From: Marinobacter sp050379415
GTDB lineage: Bacteria; Pseudomonadota; Gammaproteobacteria; Pseudomonadales; Oleiphilaceae
Reading direction: 5' to 3'
NCBI RefSeq assembly: GCF_050379415.1
Contig: NZ_JBNRLS010000004.1
Span: 434,001 to 498,000, forward strand
DNA length: 64,000 nt
Below, one piece after another: positions 19,247 through 27,708 of this stretch (position 1 is the first letter of the stretch; every line of letters starts with the position of its first letter). Under the pieces are notes generated by a model. It saw only the letters and a list, made by a program, of their open reading frames with translations. It did not search any database and was not told the DNA's origin. The translations under genes were made by a program, and so were the position numbers.

Positions 19247-19525
19247 ATGAGCAACCCGATCCCCGAATCCGAACGCACTGAAATTGAAGCGGCGGCCTTT
19301 CGCCGTCTGGTCAAGCATCTGCGGGACAACACCGAGGTGCAGAATATCGATCTGATGAACCTGGCCGGGTTCTGCCGGAACTGCCTGTCAAAATGGTATC
19401 GGGCCGAGGCCGAGGACCGCGGTTTCGAGATTTCCGATCCGGACGCCCGGGAAGAAATCTACGGCATGCCCTATGAGGAATGGAAAGACCGCTACCAGGT
19501 CGGCCCGAAGCAGGATCACAAGTAA
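19247..19525 (+). CDS. DUF1244 family protein
   Basis: This 92-residue protein is a full-length DUF1244 member. It has the conserved NIDLMNLAGFCRNCLSKWYR segment with its two cysteines and the ending GMPYEEWKDRYQ. The function is not established. The ATG at 19247 has GAGGG upstream; an earlier in-frame ATG is unlikely. Its stop overlaps the next start (TAATG), so it is translationally coupled to the HopJ-like gene and transcriptionally joined to minC. Confidence 0.85.
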   Translation: MSNPIPESERTEIEAAAFRRLVKHLRDNTEVQNIDLMNLAGFCRNCLSKWYRAEAEDRGFEISDPDAREEIYGMPYEEWKDRYQVGPKQDHK

Positions 19526-19905
19526 TGAACGTGAACGAGGCGGTGCGAATCCATCTGGCAGCGCTGGAGGCCGGCCGTAGCGATTTCGATGACACCCTGG
19601 CGCTGATCGAACGCTACTTCGAGTACCAGCCGACCGGTTTTTACAACGGCCCGCTGTTCAACGCCGCCGGAGAGAACGCCGGTTCCTGCCGGGTGTTCGG
19701 GCTCGGCCGCCACTGCAATCTCGGTGAATCCGAAACCCTGCGCCTGTTTGCCCAGCATTACCAGCAGGTTCTGGATGAACCCGCCGGTGACAGCCACGGC
19801 AATATCCGTCAGTTCATCAGCACCGGCTGGTCCGGCATCCGCTTTGAAGGCGAACCACTGCGACCTCACACTGCGCCCGATACCAAGGAAGAGACACCTT
19901 CATGA
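19525..19905 (+). CDS. HopJ type III effector family protein
   Basis: This 126-residue protein matches the small HopJ family, common in free-living bacteria despite its effector name (ERYFEYQPTGFYNG, FGLGRHCNLGESETLRLF). No type III secretion genes are nearby, so effector function here is unlikely. Starts and stops overlap on both sides: TAATG with DUF1244 and ATGA with minC. The role is unknown; coupling to minC suggests coordinated expression rather than proven function in division. Confidence 0.82.
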   Translation: MNVNEAVRIHLAALEAGRSDFDDTLALIERYFEYQPTGFYNGPLFNAAGENAGSCRVFGLGRHCNLGESETLRLFAQHYQQVLDEPAGDSHGNIRQFISTGWSGIRFEGEPLRPHTAPDTKEETPS

Positions 19906-20648
19906 CCGATACCGCCAGCACCGGGGTACAACAGAGTTTCCAGTTCAAGAGCGCGAACGTCTCACTGACAGCCCTTGAGCTCTATTACTTCGATAACGAT
20001 GAGTTCGAGGCCAACCTCCGGGAGAAGATCAACCAGGCCCCGGGGTTTTTCAAGGATATCCCGCTGATCATCAGCCTGGAGAAGTATGAGGGTCTGGACA
20101 GCGAACTGGACTTCTTCAAGATCATCGGTACCTGCCGCCGGCACAACATCCAGGTGATCGGCGTGCGTGGCGGGAATGAGGACCAACGCCGGCTGGCCCG
20201 GGGGGCGTCACTGGCACTGCTGCCGGGCTCCGGCCAGCGGGAAAAACCCCAGGAACCGGAGGCGGCTACCGAACCCGAGAGCGAAACGCAGACCGGGCAG
20301 CCCACCGGCCCGGCACCGGCCCGGATCATCAACCATCCAGTCCGTTCGGGCCAACAGGTCCATGCCCCGGAAGGCGACGTGATCGTGCTCGGACCGGTTC
20401 AGGCCGGGGCGGAAATCCTGGCGGCCGGCAACATCCATGTCTACGGCCCGCTTCGGGGCCGTGCACTGGCCGGAATCCACGGCGGCGAATCCGCCCGGAT
20501 TTTCTGCCAGTCACTGGAAGCAGAGCTTGTGTCCATCGCCGGACACTATAAAATCTCCGAAGATCTTCAGGACAACGGCTGGAAAAACGCTGTGCAGATC
20601 CAGCTCAGGGACGACCTGCTGGTGGTAACGCCACTGGACAAGGCCTGA
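19902..20648 (+). CDS. minC: septum site-determining protein MinC
   Basis: This 248-residue inhibitor of FtsZ polymerisation has an N-terminal MinC_N domain (about 10-110) and a C-terminal beta-helix MinC_C domain (about 148-240, GDVIVLGPVQAGAEILAAGN). They are joined by a Pro/Glu-rich linker slightly longer than in E. coli. The last residues, with FCQSLEAELVSIAGHYK, contain the MinD-binding face. The ATG overlaps the hopJ stop by 4 bases. minD begins 65 bases downstream. Confidence 0.94.
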   Translation: MTDTASTGVQQSFQFKSANVSLTALELYYFDNDEFEANLREKINQAPGFFKDIPLIISLEKYEGLDSELDFFKIIGTCRRHNIQVIGVRGGNEDQRRLARGASLALLPGSGQREKPQEPEAATEPESETQTGQPTGPAPARIINHPVRSGQQVHAPEGDVIVLGPVQAGAEILAAGNIHVYGPLRGRALAGIHGGESARIFCQSLEAELVSIAGHYKISEDLQDNGWKNAVQIQLRDDLLVVTPLDKA

Positions 20649-20713
20649 TGTTTACATCCAACAATAACGACCAAGAAGACACGACGAATCCACCGCGAAA
20701 CAGGAACTGAACC

Positions 20714-21526
20714 TTGGCTAGAATCATTGTCGTAACCTCAGGAAAAGGCGGCGTTGGCAAGACCACTACCAGCGCCTCAATCAGCACCGGCCTTGCCAAG
20801 CGCGGTCACAAGACCGTCGTTATCGACTTCGACGTGGGACTGCGCAACCTGGATCTGATCATGAATTGCGAGCGCCGGGTCGTCTACGACTTCGTCAACG
20901 TCATCCAGGGCGAAGCTTCACTGAACCAGGCCCTGATCCGGGACAAGCGGGTAGATACGCTCTACATCCTCCCCGCCTCCCAGACCCGGGAAAAAGAGGC
21001 CCTGACCCGCGAAGGCGTGCAGAGGGTCATCAACGAGCTCTCGGAAACCTTCGACTACATCGTCTGCGACTCTCCAGCCGGCATTGAGCACGGCGCCCTC
21101 ATGGCCCTGTACCATGCCGACGAGGCCATCGTGGTGACCAACCCGGAAGTGTCCTCCGTGCGTGACTCCGACCGCATCCTGGGCATTCTCCAGAGCAAGT
21201 CCCGTCGGGCGGAAATGGGTATGGACCCGGTGAAGGAGCACCTGTTGCTGACCCGATACAACCCGGACCGGGTTTCCAGGGGCGAAATGCTGTCCGTGGG
21301 TGATGTGGAAGAAATCCTCGCCATCCCGTTGCTGGGCGTGATTCCCGAAAGCCAGGTGGTGCTCAATGCCTCCAACCAGGGCTTGCCCGTCATCCTTGAA
21401 GAAGACAGCGATGCCGGCCAGGCCTATGAGGATGCCGTAGCGCGCCTGTTGGGGGAGGAGCGCGAGCACCGCTTCATGACCGCCCAGAAGAAAGGGTTTT
21501 TCACGCGGATGTTCAAGGGAGGCTAA
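20714..21526 (+). CDS. minD: septum site-determining ATPase MinD (TTG start)
   Basis: This 270-residue ParA/MinD-family ATPase has the deviant Walker A motif KGGVGKTT near the N-terminus and the C-terminal amphipathic membrane-targeting helix (KKGFFTRMFKGG). It recruits MinC to the membrane and oscillates with MinE to place the division site. The start is TTG at 20714, with AGGAA upstream, giving the family N-terminus MARIIVVTSGKGG; no ATG alternative fits. minE starts 3 bases after the stop. Confidence 0.96.
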   Translation: MARIIVVTSGKGGVGKTTTSASISTGLAKRGHKTVVIDFDVGLRNLDLIMNCERRVVYDFVNVIQGEASLNQALIRDKRVDTLYILPASQTREKEALTREGVQRVINELSETFDYIVCDSPAGIEHGALMALYHADEAIVVTNPEVSSVRDSDRILGILQSKSRRAEMGMDPVKEHLLLTRYNPDRVSRGEMLSVGDVEEILAIPLLGVIPESQVVLNASNQGLPVILEEDSDAGQAYEDAVARLLGEEREHRFMTAQKKGFFTRMFKGG

Positions 21527-21529
21527 GGG

Positions 21530-21781
21530 ATGAGTTTCCTCGATTACTTCAGGAGCAAGAAGAACGCCAGCGCCAGTGTCGCCAAGGAGCGTCTGCAGAT
21601 TATTGTGGCCCATGAGCGGGGACAGCGGGAGCAGCCGGACTACCTGCCACAGCTCCAGCAGGAGCTGCTGGAGGTCATCCGCAAATATGTGCAGATTTCC
21701 GATGACATGGTGCAGGTCGAAGTGGACCGCAATGAACGGTGTTCGGTACTGGAGCTCAACGTCACGCTACCGGAAAAGTAG
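21530..21781 (+). CDS. minE: cell division topological specificity factor MinE
   Basis: This 83-residue protein has a membrane-binding N-terminus (SFLDYFRSKK), the MinD-interacting segment (VAKERLQIIVAHER) and the dimerisation domain. It stimulates MinD ATPase and restricts MinCD to the poles. It is the last gene of the min operon; its terminator lies inside the convergent DUF2804 gene. Confidence 0.95.
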   Translation: MSFLDYFRSKKNASASVAKERLQIIVAHERGQREQPDYLPQLQQELLEVIRKYVQISDDMVQVEVDRNERCSVLELNVTLPEK

Positions 21782-21791
21782 CCCGGCCCCG

Positions 21792-22859
21792 CTACCAGCG
21801 GGCGAAATGATCCTCCATCAATCCCCGTAGTCCTGCTACGGGGATTTTCGTTCCCGTCTTGTCAATGATCGTGCCGTTGAAGGTGCCCACGTACTGGCGG
21901 AAATTCGAGGCCAGGATGCCCGCGTTGAGCTTCTCCTTGCGCACCCCGGCCGGCACAAAATGCAGATCCACCCGGCCATCCGCGGTCGTTACATGCCAGT
22001 CACTTCCTGGCCGGTAGCGGTCGAAGCAGAACCTTGCCACGTCCAGCTTCGAGCAGACACCATCCAGCCAGAGGGCGTTTTCCGTGACTCCGGTTTCGTT
22101 GACACCGGCGGCCAGGTTCAGCCCGAATGACCGGCCATCCTCCAGCACACCCGCAATGGCTGCCCAGTTCCAGGCGGTTTCCCGGCGCATGAAGCCGCAA
22201 CTCCAGTCAATGGAACCCCGGACCTTGTCATCGCAACGCCAGATCTGGTGATCCCAGCGGACTTCACCTTCCACTTTCAGGCCGGCGGATTTGCGGGTGA
22301 ACACCCAGCCGCTATAGCCCGCCGGGCATACCAGGCGCAGCGGATCGTGATCGTCCCGTAGCTCCAGATCGATTCGGATCCCACCCGGTGCCGACACCGA
22401 CACATTGCGCCCGCCGGTCGCCGGCGCGATGTGAAGGTCAACCTCTCCTTTCTGGAAGCGCGCCAGACCATGCTCGGGGTATGGTTCGAGATGTGTCCCC
22501 TTCGCCAGCGGTTGCAGGAATGACCGCTCCAGCATGGTTCCGGACTCGAAGTCGTACAGGTAGAAAAAACCGTTTCCGAGCAGCTTCAGATCCACCAGGG
22601 CCATACCGAACACCCAGCCGGGGGCCATGGCACTGACGAACTGGAACTGGTTGAACCGCCACCGGCGCGCCAGACGCGAGCGGGGCCGGTCCATGACCGA
22701 GCGCAGGTCATAGTCCAGGTAGTTGATGGAATCTACCGGTTCGCGGAGCACCCCGGCAGGGAGTCGTCCCCTGTCGTCAATCAGCTTTTTCATGGTCATG
22801 GCAGTCGTCAGATCGGGCCAATTTGCGGAACCATCAGCCAGTGAAGTTACCTGGTTCAC
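21792..22859 (-). CDS. DUF2804 domain-containing protein
   Basis: This 355-residue DUF2804 protein is beta-rich and lacks a signal peptide. Recognisable family stretches include LIDDRGRLPAG near the start, WNWAAIAG and NETGVTENALWLDG. I kept the GTG start at 22859 because AGGGG lies just upstream. ATGs at 22799 and 22793 would also give the family N-terminus, so the start is uncertain. The function is unknown. Its last codons form the hairpin that terminates the convergent minCDE operon. Confidence 0.72.
   Translation of the reverse strand: MNQVTSLADGSANWPDLTTAMTMKKLIDDRGRLPAGVLREPVDSINYLDYDLRSVMDRPRSRLARRWRFNQFQFVSAMAPGWVFGMALVDLKLLGNGFFYLYDFESGTMLERSFLQPLAKGTHLEPYPEHGLARFQKGEVDLHIAPATGGRNVSVSAPGGIRIDLELRDDHDPLRLVCPAGYSGWVFTRKSAGLKVEGEVRWDHQIWRCDDKVRGSIDWSCGFMRRETAWNWAAIAGVLEDGRSFGLNLAAGVNETGVTENALWLDGVCSKLDVARFCFDRYRPGSDWHVTTADGRVDLHFVPAGVRKEKLNAGILASNFRQYVGTFNGTIIDKTGTKIPVAGLRGLMEDHFARW
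21820..21849 (+). terminator. minCDE terminator inside the DUF2804 coding region
   Basis: On the plus strand, AATCCCCGTAG and CTACGGGGATT form an 11-bp perfect stem with a 5-base loop, followed by TTT. It lies 39 bases past the minE stop and within the last 60 bases of convergent DUF2804. A smaller hairpin (CCCGCT-ACC-AGCGGG) lies at 21788-21802. Confidence 0.7.
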
Positions 22860-22937
22860 AATCCCCTGTGTTCGTGCCTTTGCCGGCCCTTACCCCATGC
22901 TAGACTCGGCGGCATCGTGTTCAAGGAAGTGTACTCT

Positions 22938-23675
22938 ATGAGAAGTCCAAGAGCCCATGGGTTTGCAGGCCGGGGCATTGTCCTGGCAGGGATGGCCTGC
23001 ACCTGGATGCTCGCCGCCGTGACCGGCACTGCGATGGCGGCGGAACTGCCCGATGAGCAGAGCGCCGACTGGGAGCTGCGTACGGAAACCGACAATATCC
23101 GCATCTACACCACCGGGCAGCCCGGTTCCAAATTCAAGGCCTTCAAGGCAGTTGCGACGCTCGATGTCCCGATCGAGAATCTGATGGCGGTAATGATCAA
23201 TCCGGTCTCCTGTACCGAGTGGGTCCACAACTGCAGCGAATCCTATGCCTTCGGAGAGGGCGACTTCCACGACCGGTTCGCCTACTCGGTGAACGACATG
23301 CCCTGGCCAGTAGCGGACCGTGATTACGTACTGCGAATCCGCACCCGGGGCGACCGTGCCAGTGGCGAGGTCACCATGGACCTGAACGCTACCCCCGATC
23401 TGCGGGCCGAAAGCAACAACCGAATCCGGGTTGACCGCTCGGATACCCTGTACCGGTTCATTCCAGAGGGCGACCGCACCCGGATGATCTGGGTCCAGCA
23501 CACCGATCCCAACGGCGCCTTGCCCGGGTGGCTGGTCAATTCCCTGCTGGTGGACATTCCGGTTCGCTCCATACAGGCCCTCGAGGACGTCGCCCGCGCC
23601 CCCCGCTACCAGGGATTCGAACTGGTTTGGGACGATGAGGGCAAGCTGGTGGATGTGGTGCCGTCGGATTCGTGA
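22938..23675 (+). CDS. exported START-domain lipid-binding-like protein
   Basis: This 245-residue protein has a signal peptide (about 1-33, ending TGTAMA) followed by a START/Bet v1-like domain (about 40-225). Features include WELRTETDNIRIYTT, MINPVSCTEWVHNC and WPVADRDYVLRIR. START domains bind lipids or sterols in a hydrophobic tunnel. The ATG at 22938 has AAGGAAG upstream; a GTG 21 bases earlier is less likely. It is divergent from the DUF2804 gene. The ligand is unknown. Confidence 0.82.
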   Translation: MRSPRAHGFAGRGIVLAGMACTWMLAAVTGTAMAAELPDEQSADWELRTETDNIRIYTTGQPGSKFKAFKAVATLDVPIENLMAVMINPVSCTEWVHNCSESYAFGEGDFHDRFAYSVNDMPWPVADRDYVLRIRTRGDRASGEVTMDLNATPDLRAESNNRIRVDRSDTLYRFIPEGDRTRMIWVQHTDPNGALPGWLVNSLLVDIPVRSIQALEDVARAPRYQGFELVWDDEGKLVDVVPSDS

Positions 23676-23743
23676 GGGGTGACGCACCCCGAAACACGCG
23701 CTAAGCTTTATGAAAAAGGACAGCAAGAGGCAGGCCTCACCCG

Positions 23744-24235
23744 ATGACCGTTCTCGCCCACGAGATCATGACCCCCAGCATCAAAGCCGTACCCCAGAAC
23801 TGGACGATGGACCGTCTGGCCCGCTTCCTCACCGATAACGAAATCACCGGCAGCCCCGTGACCGACGACAACGGGGAAATCGTCGGCATTGCCACGCTCA
23901 AGGACATTACCGAATTCCGCTGGAATGCGAGCCGCTCGGACACTGGTCCCCGCCTCACCCCGGAGGAGGAAATCGAGGCTCGGCGTCTGCGCATGGCCAT
24001 CTTCGAGGAGATGGGCAAGGTCCCCGTGGAAGTCCGCGACATCATGACTCCGATCGTTTTATCCGTTGACGAGCAGACGCCGGTGCGAGACATTGCCAAT
24101 ATCATGATGCGTGAGCATCTGCACCGGATCTTTGTCACCAGCGATTCAAGAATTACCGGTATCATCACGACCTACGACATGCTCAAACTGATATCGGACA
24201 AGGAACTGACGCAGCGCTGCGCCGAGAACGACTGA
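23744..24235 (+). CDS. CBS-pair domain protein
   Basis: This 163-residue protein consists almost only of two CBS domains (about 5-60 and 95-158), each beginning with the HEIMTPSI or RDIMTPIV signature and joined by a charged helix. Such stand-alone pairs sense adenosine nucleotides or regulate a partner. It lies 24 bases upstream of the phoH-like gene and is probably cotranscribed with it. The partner is not evident. Confidence 0.85.
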   Translation: MTVLAHEIMTPSIKAVPQNWTMDRLARFLTDNEITGSPVTDDNGEIVGIATLKDITEFRWNASRSDTGPRLTPEEEIEARRLRMAIFEEMGKVPVEVRDIMTPIVLSVDEQTPVRDIANIMMREHLHRIFVTSDSRITGIITTYDMLKLISDKELTQRCAEND

Positions 24236-24259
24236 GCCACCAGAGAGGTAGCCTCCCCT

Positions 24260-25645
24260 ATGCCAAGAGCACCGCAAGCTCGGAAGAAGATGTACGTCCT
24301 CGACACCAATGTCCTGATCCACGACCCCAATGCCCTCCTCAACTTCGAAGAACACGATGTGATTATCCCGATGACCGTTCTGGAAGAGCTGGACAGCCTC
24401 AAGTCCGGCAAGCAGACGGTCGCCGCCGATTGCCGTCAGGCCATCCGGAACATCGACAAGGTCCTGGGCGATGCCAGCCCGAAAGAAATCGAGAAGGGTG
24501 TGCCGATCGTGCGGGGCAAGAAAGCCGCGCCTCTGGGCAAGCTGCTGATCCTGATGAGCACCGAGCACCTGGACTCCCACTCACTGCCCGAGCACCTGAA
24601 CGACAACAAGATCATCAACACCCTGGCCGCGCTCCAGAACCGCCACAAGTCCCGGGACATCATCCTGGTGAGCAAGGACATCAACATGCGCCTGAAGGCA
24701 CGCGGATTCGGGGTCGAAGCCCAGGATTACCACAACGACCAGCTGCTTGATGACATCGACCTGTTGCCCAAGGGCTACCACGAATTCAGCAACTCCTTCT
24801 GGGACAACATCGAGAAGGTGGAAACCGTGCAACGGGAAGGCGTCACGGAGCATATCCTGCGCCGGGAAGGGCCTCTGGCCAAAATCAACATCAACGAGTT
24901 TGTTCTGGACGAGCAGGGCTTTGTCGGCAAGGCGGTGGATCTGGATGAGGAGCGCATTATCATCCGGGACCTGCATCAGCACGACCTGATGAACGAGGAA
25001 GTCTGGGGGCTGGTACCCCGGGACATCTACCAGGCGATCGCCCTGAACCTGCTGCTGGACCCGGATGTCCACATGGTCAACCTGACCGGCTCGGCCGGCT
25101 CGGGCAAGACCATCCTGGCCCTGGCCGCGTGCATCGAGATGACCGTTGCCAGCAAACTTTACAAGCGCATCATTGCCACCCGCTCCACCCAGGGCCTCGA
25201 CGAGGACATCGGCTTCCTGCCCGGCACCGAAGCTGAGAAGATGGAGCCCTGGCTGGGCGCCATCGTGGACAACCTGGAGGCGCTGCACGAGGACGACGAG
25301 AATATGACTGCCTCGGTGGACTACATCCTCAGCAAGGTCCCGTTGCACTTCAAGTCGATGAACTACATCCGGGGACGGAGCTTCCAGCACAGCCTGATTA
25401 TCATCGACGAGTGCCAGAACCTGACGCCGCACCAGATCAAGACCATCATCACGCGGGCAGGCAATGGCTCCAAGGTGATCTGCCTGGGCAACCTGGCGCA
25501 GATCGATACGCCATACCTGAGCGCCCTCAGCTCCGGCCTTACTTACATGACCGAACGTTTCAAGGGCTTCCGCCATGGCGCCCACGTGCACCTGCAGGGC
25601 GTTCCCCGTTCGGTTCTCGCGGAGTACGCCGAAGCCAATCTCTGA
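24260..25645 (+). CDS. PhoH-family ATPase with N-terminal PIN domain (PhoH2 type)
   Basis: This 461-residue protein has an N-terminal PIN ribonuclease-like domain (about 10-150, YVLDTNVLIHDP, PMTVLEELDSLK). A C-terminal PhoH ATPase domain follows, with Walker A GSAGSGKT and Walker B IIIDECQNL. PIN-PhoH fusions are proposed to be RNA helicase/RNases. All four acidic PIN positions look plausible (D16, E42 and later Asp). Despite its name, no Pho box is visible here. It follows the CBS gene. Confidence 0.9.
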   Translation: MPRAPQARKKMYVLDTNVLIHDPNALLNFEEHDVIIPMTVLEELDSLKSGKQTVAADCRQAIRNIDKVLGDASPKEIEKGVPIVRGKKAAPLGKLLILMSTEHLDSHSLPEHLNDNKIINTLAALQNRHKSRDIILVSKDINMRLKARGFGVEAQDYHNDQLLDDIDLLPKGYHEFSNSFWDNIEKVETVQREGVTEHILRREGPLAKININEFVLDEQGFVGKAVDLDEERIIIRDLHQHDLMNEEVWGLVPRDIYQAIALNLLLDPDVHMVNLTGSAGSGKTILALAACIEMTVASKLYKRIIATRSTQGLDEDIGFLPGTEAEKMEPWLGAIVDNLEALHEDDENMTASVDYILSKVPLHFKSMNYIRGRSFQHSLIIIDECQNLTPHQIKTIITRAGNGSKVICLGNLAQIDTPYLSALSSGLTYMTERFKGFRHGAHVHLQGVPRSVLAEYAEANL

Positions 25646-25720
25646 CCCGCGGTCCTGTTGACCCTGGCGACATGTACCAGGGTCGATCCTGCCATCGCCG
25701 GCCGTTTGTTATCGAATTAA

Positions 25721-25736
25721 TGTGATCCCTATCTCA
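25721..25736 (+). promoter_or_regulatory. candidate CRP/Vfr-type site
   Basis: TGTGATCCCTATCTCA matches the TGTGA-N6-TCACA CRP/Vfr consensus in nine of the ten defined bases. It lies 41 bases before the lipoprotein hydrolase start. A single site of this quality can occur by chance. Confidence 0.4.
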
Positions 25737-25776
25737 AACGTGACACATCGTAATAACAAACGACAAAGGCGATATC

Positions 25777-27708
25777 ATGCGAAACCTCATCCTGTTCACC
25801 CTTGCCGGGCTATCGGCGGCTGCCCTCAGTGGCTGTGGCGGTAGTTCTTCCGGGAATGACGGAACTGACGTCCAGAATCAACAGAAAGAGCCCGTCGTCA
25901 GCAGCTCCAACCCGACCCACTACAAGCGGCCACTGCCGGACAGCGACGCGGAACTCGCGGCGGCCTCCTGCTCCCAAGGCACCGACCTGAGCGGTGGCCG
26001 CAGCTACCGTGTGCAGATGCCCTCACGGGTCGATGGCGCAGCCATCGTGTTCCAGGTATTCGAACCCACCCAGTTTGACTGCGAGACCCGGCACCCCCTG
26101 ATCCTGCAGGGACACGGCTTCAGCGGTTCCCGCTCGACCGAGGCGGGCAGCGACCCGCTGGCCCCCATCGAACCCCTGATTGATGCGGGCTATGCGGTGA
26201 TCAGTATCGACCAGCGCGGCCACGGGGAAAGCGGCGGTACTATCCGGGTGATGGATCCGGACCTGGAGGGACAGGACCTGGTACAGATCGTGGACTGGGC
26301 CGAGGTCAACCTGGATTACCTGAAATACGAGCAGGACAACCTGCTGCTGGGTGGCATCGGTGGCAGCTACGGCGGCGGCTTCCAATACCTGCTTTACAAC
26401 ATCGATCCTGACCAGCGTATGGATGCCATGGTGCCCCACATCACCTGGCATGACCTGACCTATAGCCTGAATCCAGGAAACGTTACCAAGAACTACTGGC
26501 TGGCCTTCCTGTCAGTGATGGGTGATACCCAGACCGGACTATCCATGGATCCATACCTGCGCAGCTCCCTGATCGACGGCATTACCACAGGCGTTTTCCC
26601 GGACAGCGCCCTGGATTTCTTCCATTATCACAGCCCGAGCTATTTCTGGCAGAACGAGCGCGAACTTGCCTTACTGGATAACGGCAACACCGACGACTAC
26701 CTGCTGGAGCCGGTCACCGGACAGCTCCCGTTGACCAGCGATGGCCGCTATATTGTCAAGACACCGCCCCGTGCGCCCTACCCGGTGGACGTGCTGATGT
26801 TCCAGGGCATGCGCGACAGCCTGTTCCCGTTCAACGAGGCGGCGGAAAACTACCGGATCCTCAAGGCCGCCGGGGGCGATGTCCGTTTGCTGACCTACCC
26901 GTTCAGCCACCACTACCTGGCCCCCAACGTCGGCCTGATCCAGGAAACCCTGGCCAATCTCACCTTCTACGGTGGTGAGTTGCCAAGCCTGGCCAGCGGC
27001 GACCTGAATGCGCTCGCCAGATGCGGTGACATCAGTGCGAACCGGGCTGCGGTGGCCTGGTTCAATGAAAAGCTACTTGGCCGGGGCAATGCCGACAACG
27101 TTATCACTACTGGCCAGCAGATCTGTTATACCCTGGCGCCGGGCGATGCCATCTCGACGCCGGAGATTACCACCGGCGGCGTTACCTTCCCGGTGGGCTT
27201 CGATGCTCTGGGTAACCCGTTGCCTGCGTCTGTACTGATTGGTGCTGCCGGGATCGCACCCACCGTGGTTCCCCTGGAAACCCTGGAATCGGAAGCGGTT
27301 GTTGCCGGTATTCCCACGGCCAATCTGAATGTAAGCACTGGACTGCCGGAGCTGGATGCCCAGTGTCTGGAAAGTTCCGATCCGATCCTGCACGCGGGCA
27401 CCTGCGACAGCATTGTCTTTGCCGGTATCGGCGTGATTCGCCAGAACCAGGTAGCGCCGGAGCTGATCGATGAACAGGTGCACCCCCTGCGCGGGCTGGG
27501 CCAGCACACCGTTGAGCTCACTGGTATTGCCGAACGACTCAACCCTGGAGACCAACTGGTATTGATGCTGTATGGCCAGCATCCCACCTTTGCCGGGTCT
27601 TTCTCCCGGGATCCGGTGGTGCCGGCGGTGCAGGTGACCGGAGAGGTGGCCCTGCCCTTGCTGGCCCCGGGAGGTCAGTCACCACTGTCAATCCAGGCTA
27701 TGAACTGA
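25777..27708 (+). CDS. lipoprotein alpha/beta hydrolase, CocE/NonD (peptidase S15)-like
   Basis: This 643-residue lipoprotein has a type II signal peptide with lipobox LSGC at about 16-19, then a Gly/Ser/Asn-rich tether. The alpha/beta-hydrolase domain shows the nucleophile elbow GSYGGG, an oxyanion-side GHGFSGSR, and a late FSHHYLAP region that may supply the catalytic His. The C-terminal beta domain ends in a jelly-roll-like part as in S15 enzymes. Likely an acyl esterase or dipeptidyl peptidase at the cell surface; substrate unknown. It overlaps the convergent P-type ATPase by 11 bases. Confidence 0.78.
   Translation: MRNLILFTLAGLSAAALSGCGGSSSGNDGTDVQNQQKEPVVSSSNPTHYKRPLPDSDAELAAASCSQGTDLSGGRSYRVQMPSRVDGAAIVFQVFEPTQFDCETRHPLILQGHGFSGSRSTEAGSDPLAPIEPLIDAGYAVISIDQRGHGESGGTIRVMDPDLEGQDLVQIVDWAEVNLDYLKYEQDNLLLGGIGGSYGGGFQYLLYNIDPDQRMDAMVPHITWHDLTYSLNPGNVTKNYWLAFLSVMGDTQTGLSMDPYLRSSLIDGITTGVFPDSALDFFHYHSPSYFWQNERELALLDNGNTDDYLLEPVTGQLPLTSDGRYIVKTPPRAPYPVDVLMFQGMRDSLFPFNEAAENYRILKAAGGDVRLLTYPFSHHYLAPNVGLIQETLANLTFYGGELPSLASGDLNALARCGDISANRAAVAWFNEKLLGRGNADNVITTGQQICYTLAPGDAISTPEITTGGVTFPVGFDALGNPLPASVLIGAAGIAPTVVPLETLESEAVVAGIPTANLNVSTGLPELDAQCLESSDPILHAGTCDSIVFAGIGVIRQNQVAPELIDEQVHPLRGLGQHTVELTGIAERLNPGDQLVLMLYGQHPTFAGSFSRDPVVPAVQVTGEVALPLLAPGGQSPLSIQAMN

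Noticed and set aside
19525..19905. HopJ-like protein as a secreted virulence effector
   Set aside because: No type III secretion genes are nearby and the gene is coupled to minC.
25660..25684. GACCCTGG/CCAGGGTC hairpin after phoH as a terminator
   Set aside because: There is an 8-bp stem but no T-run; it could still pause transcription.
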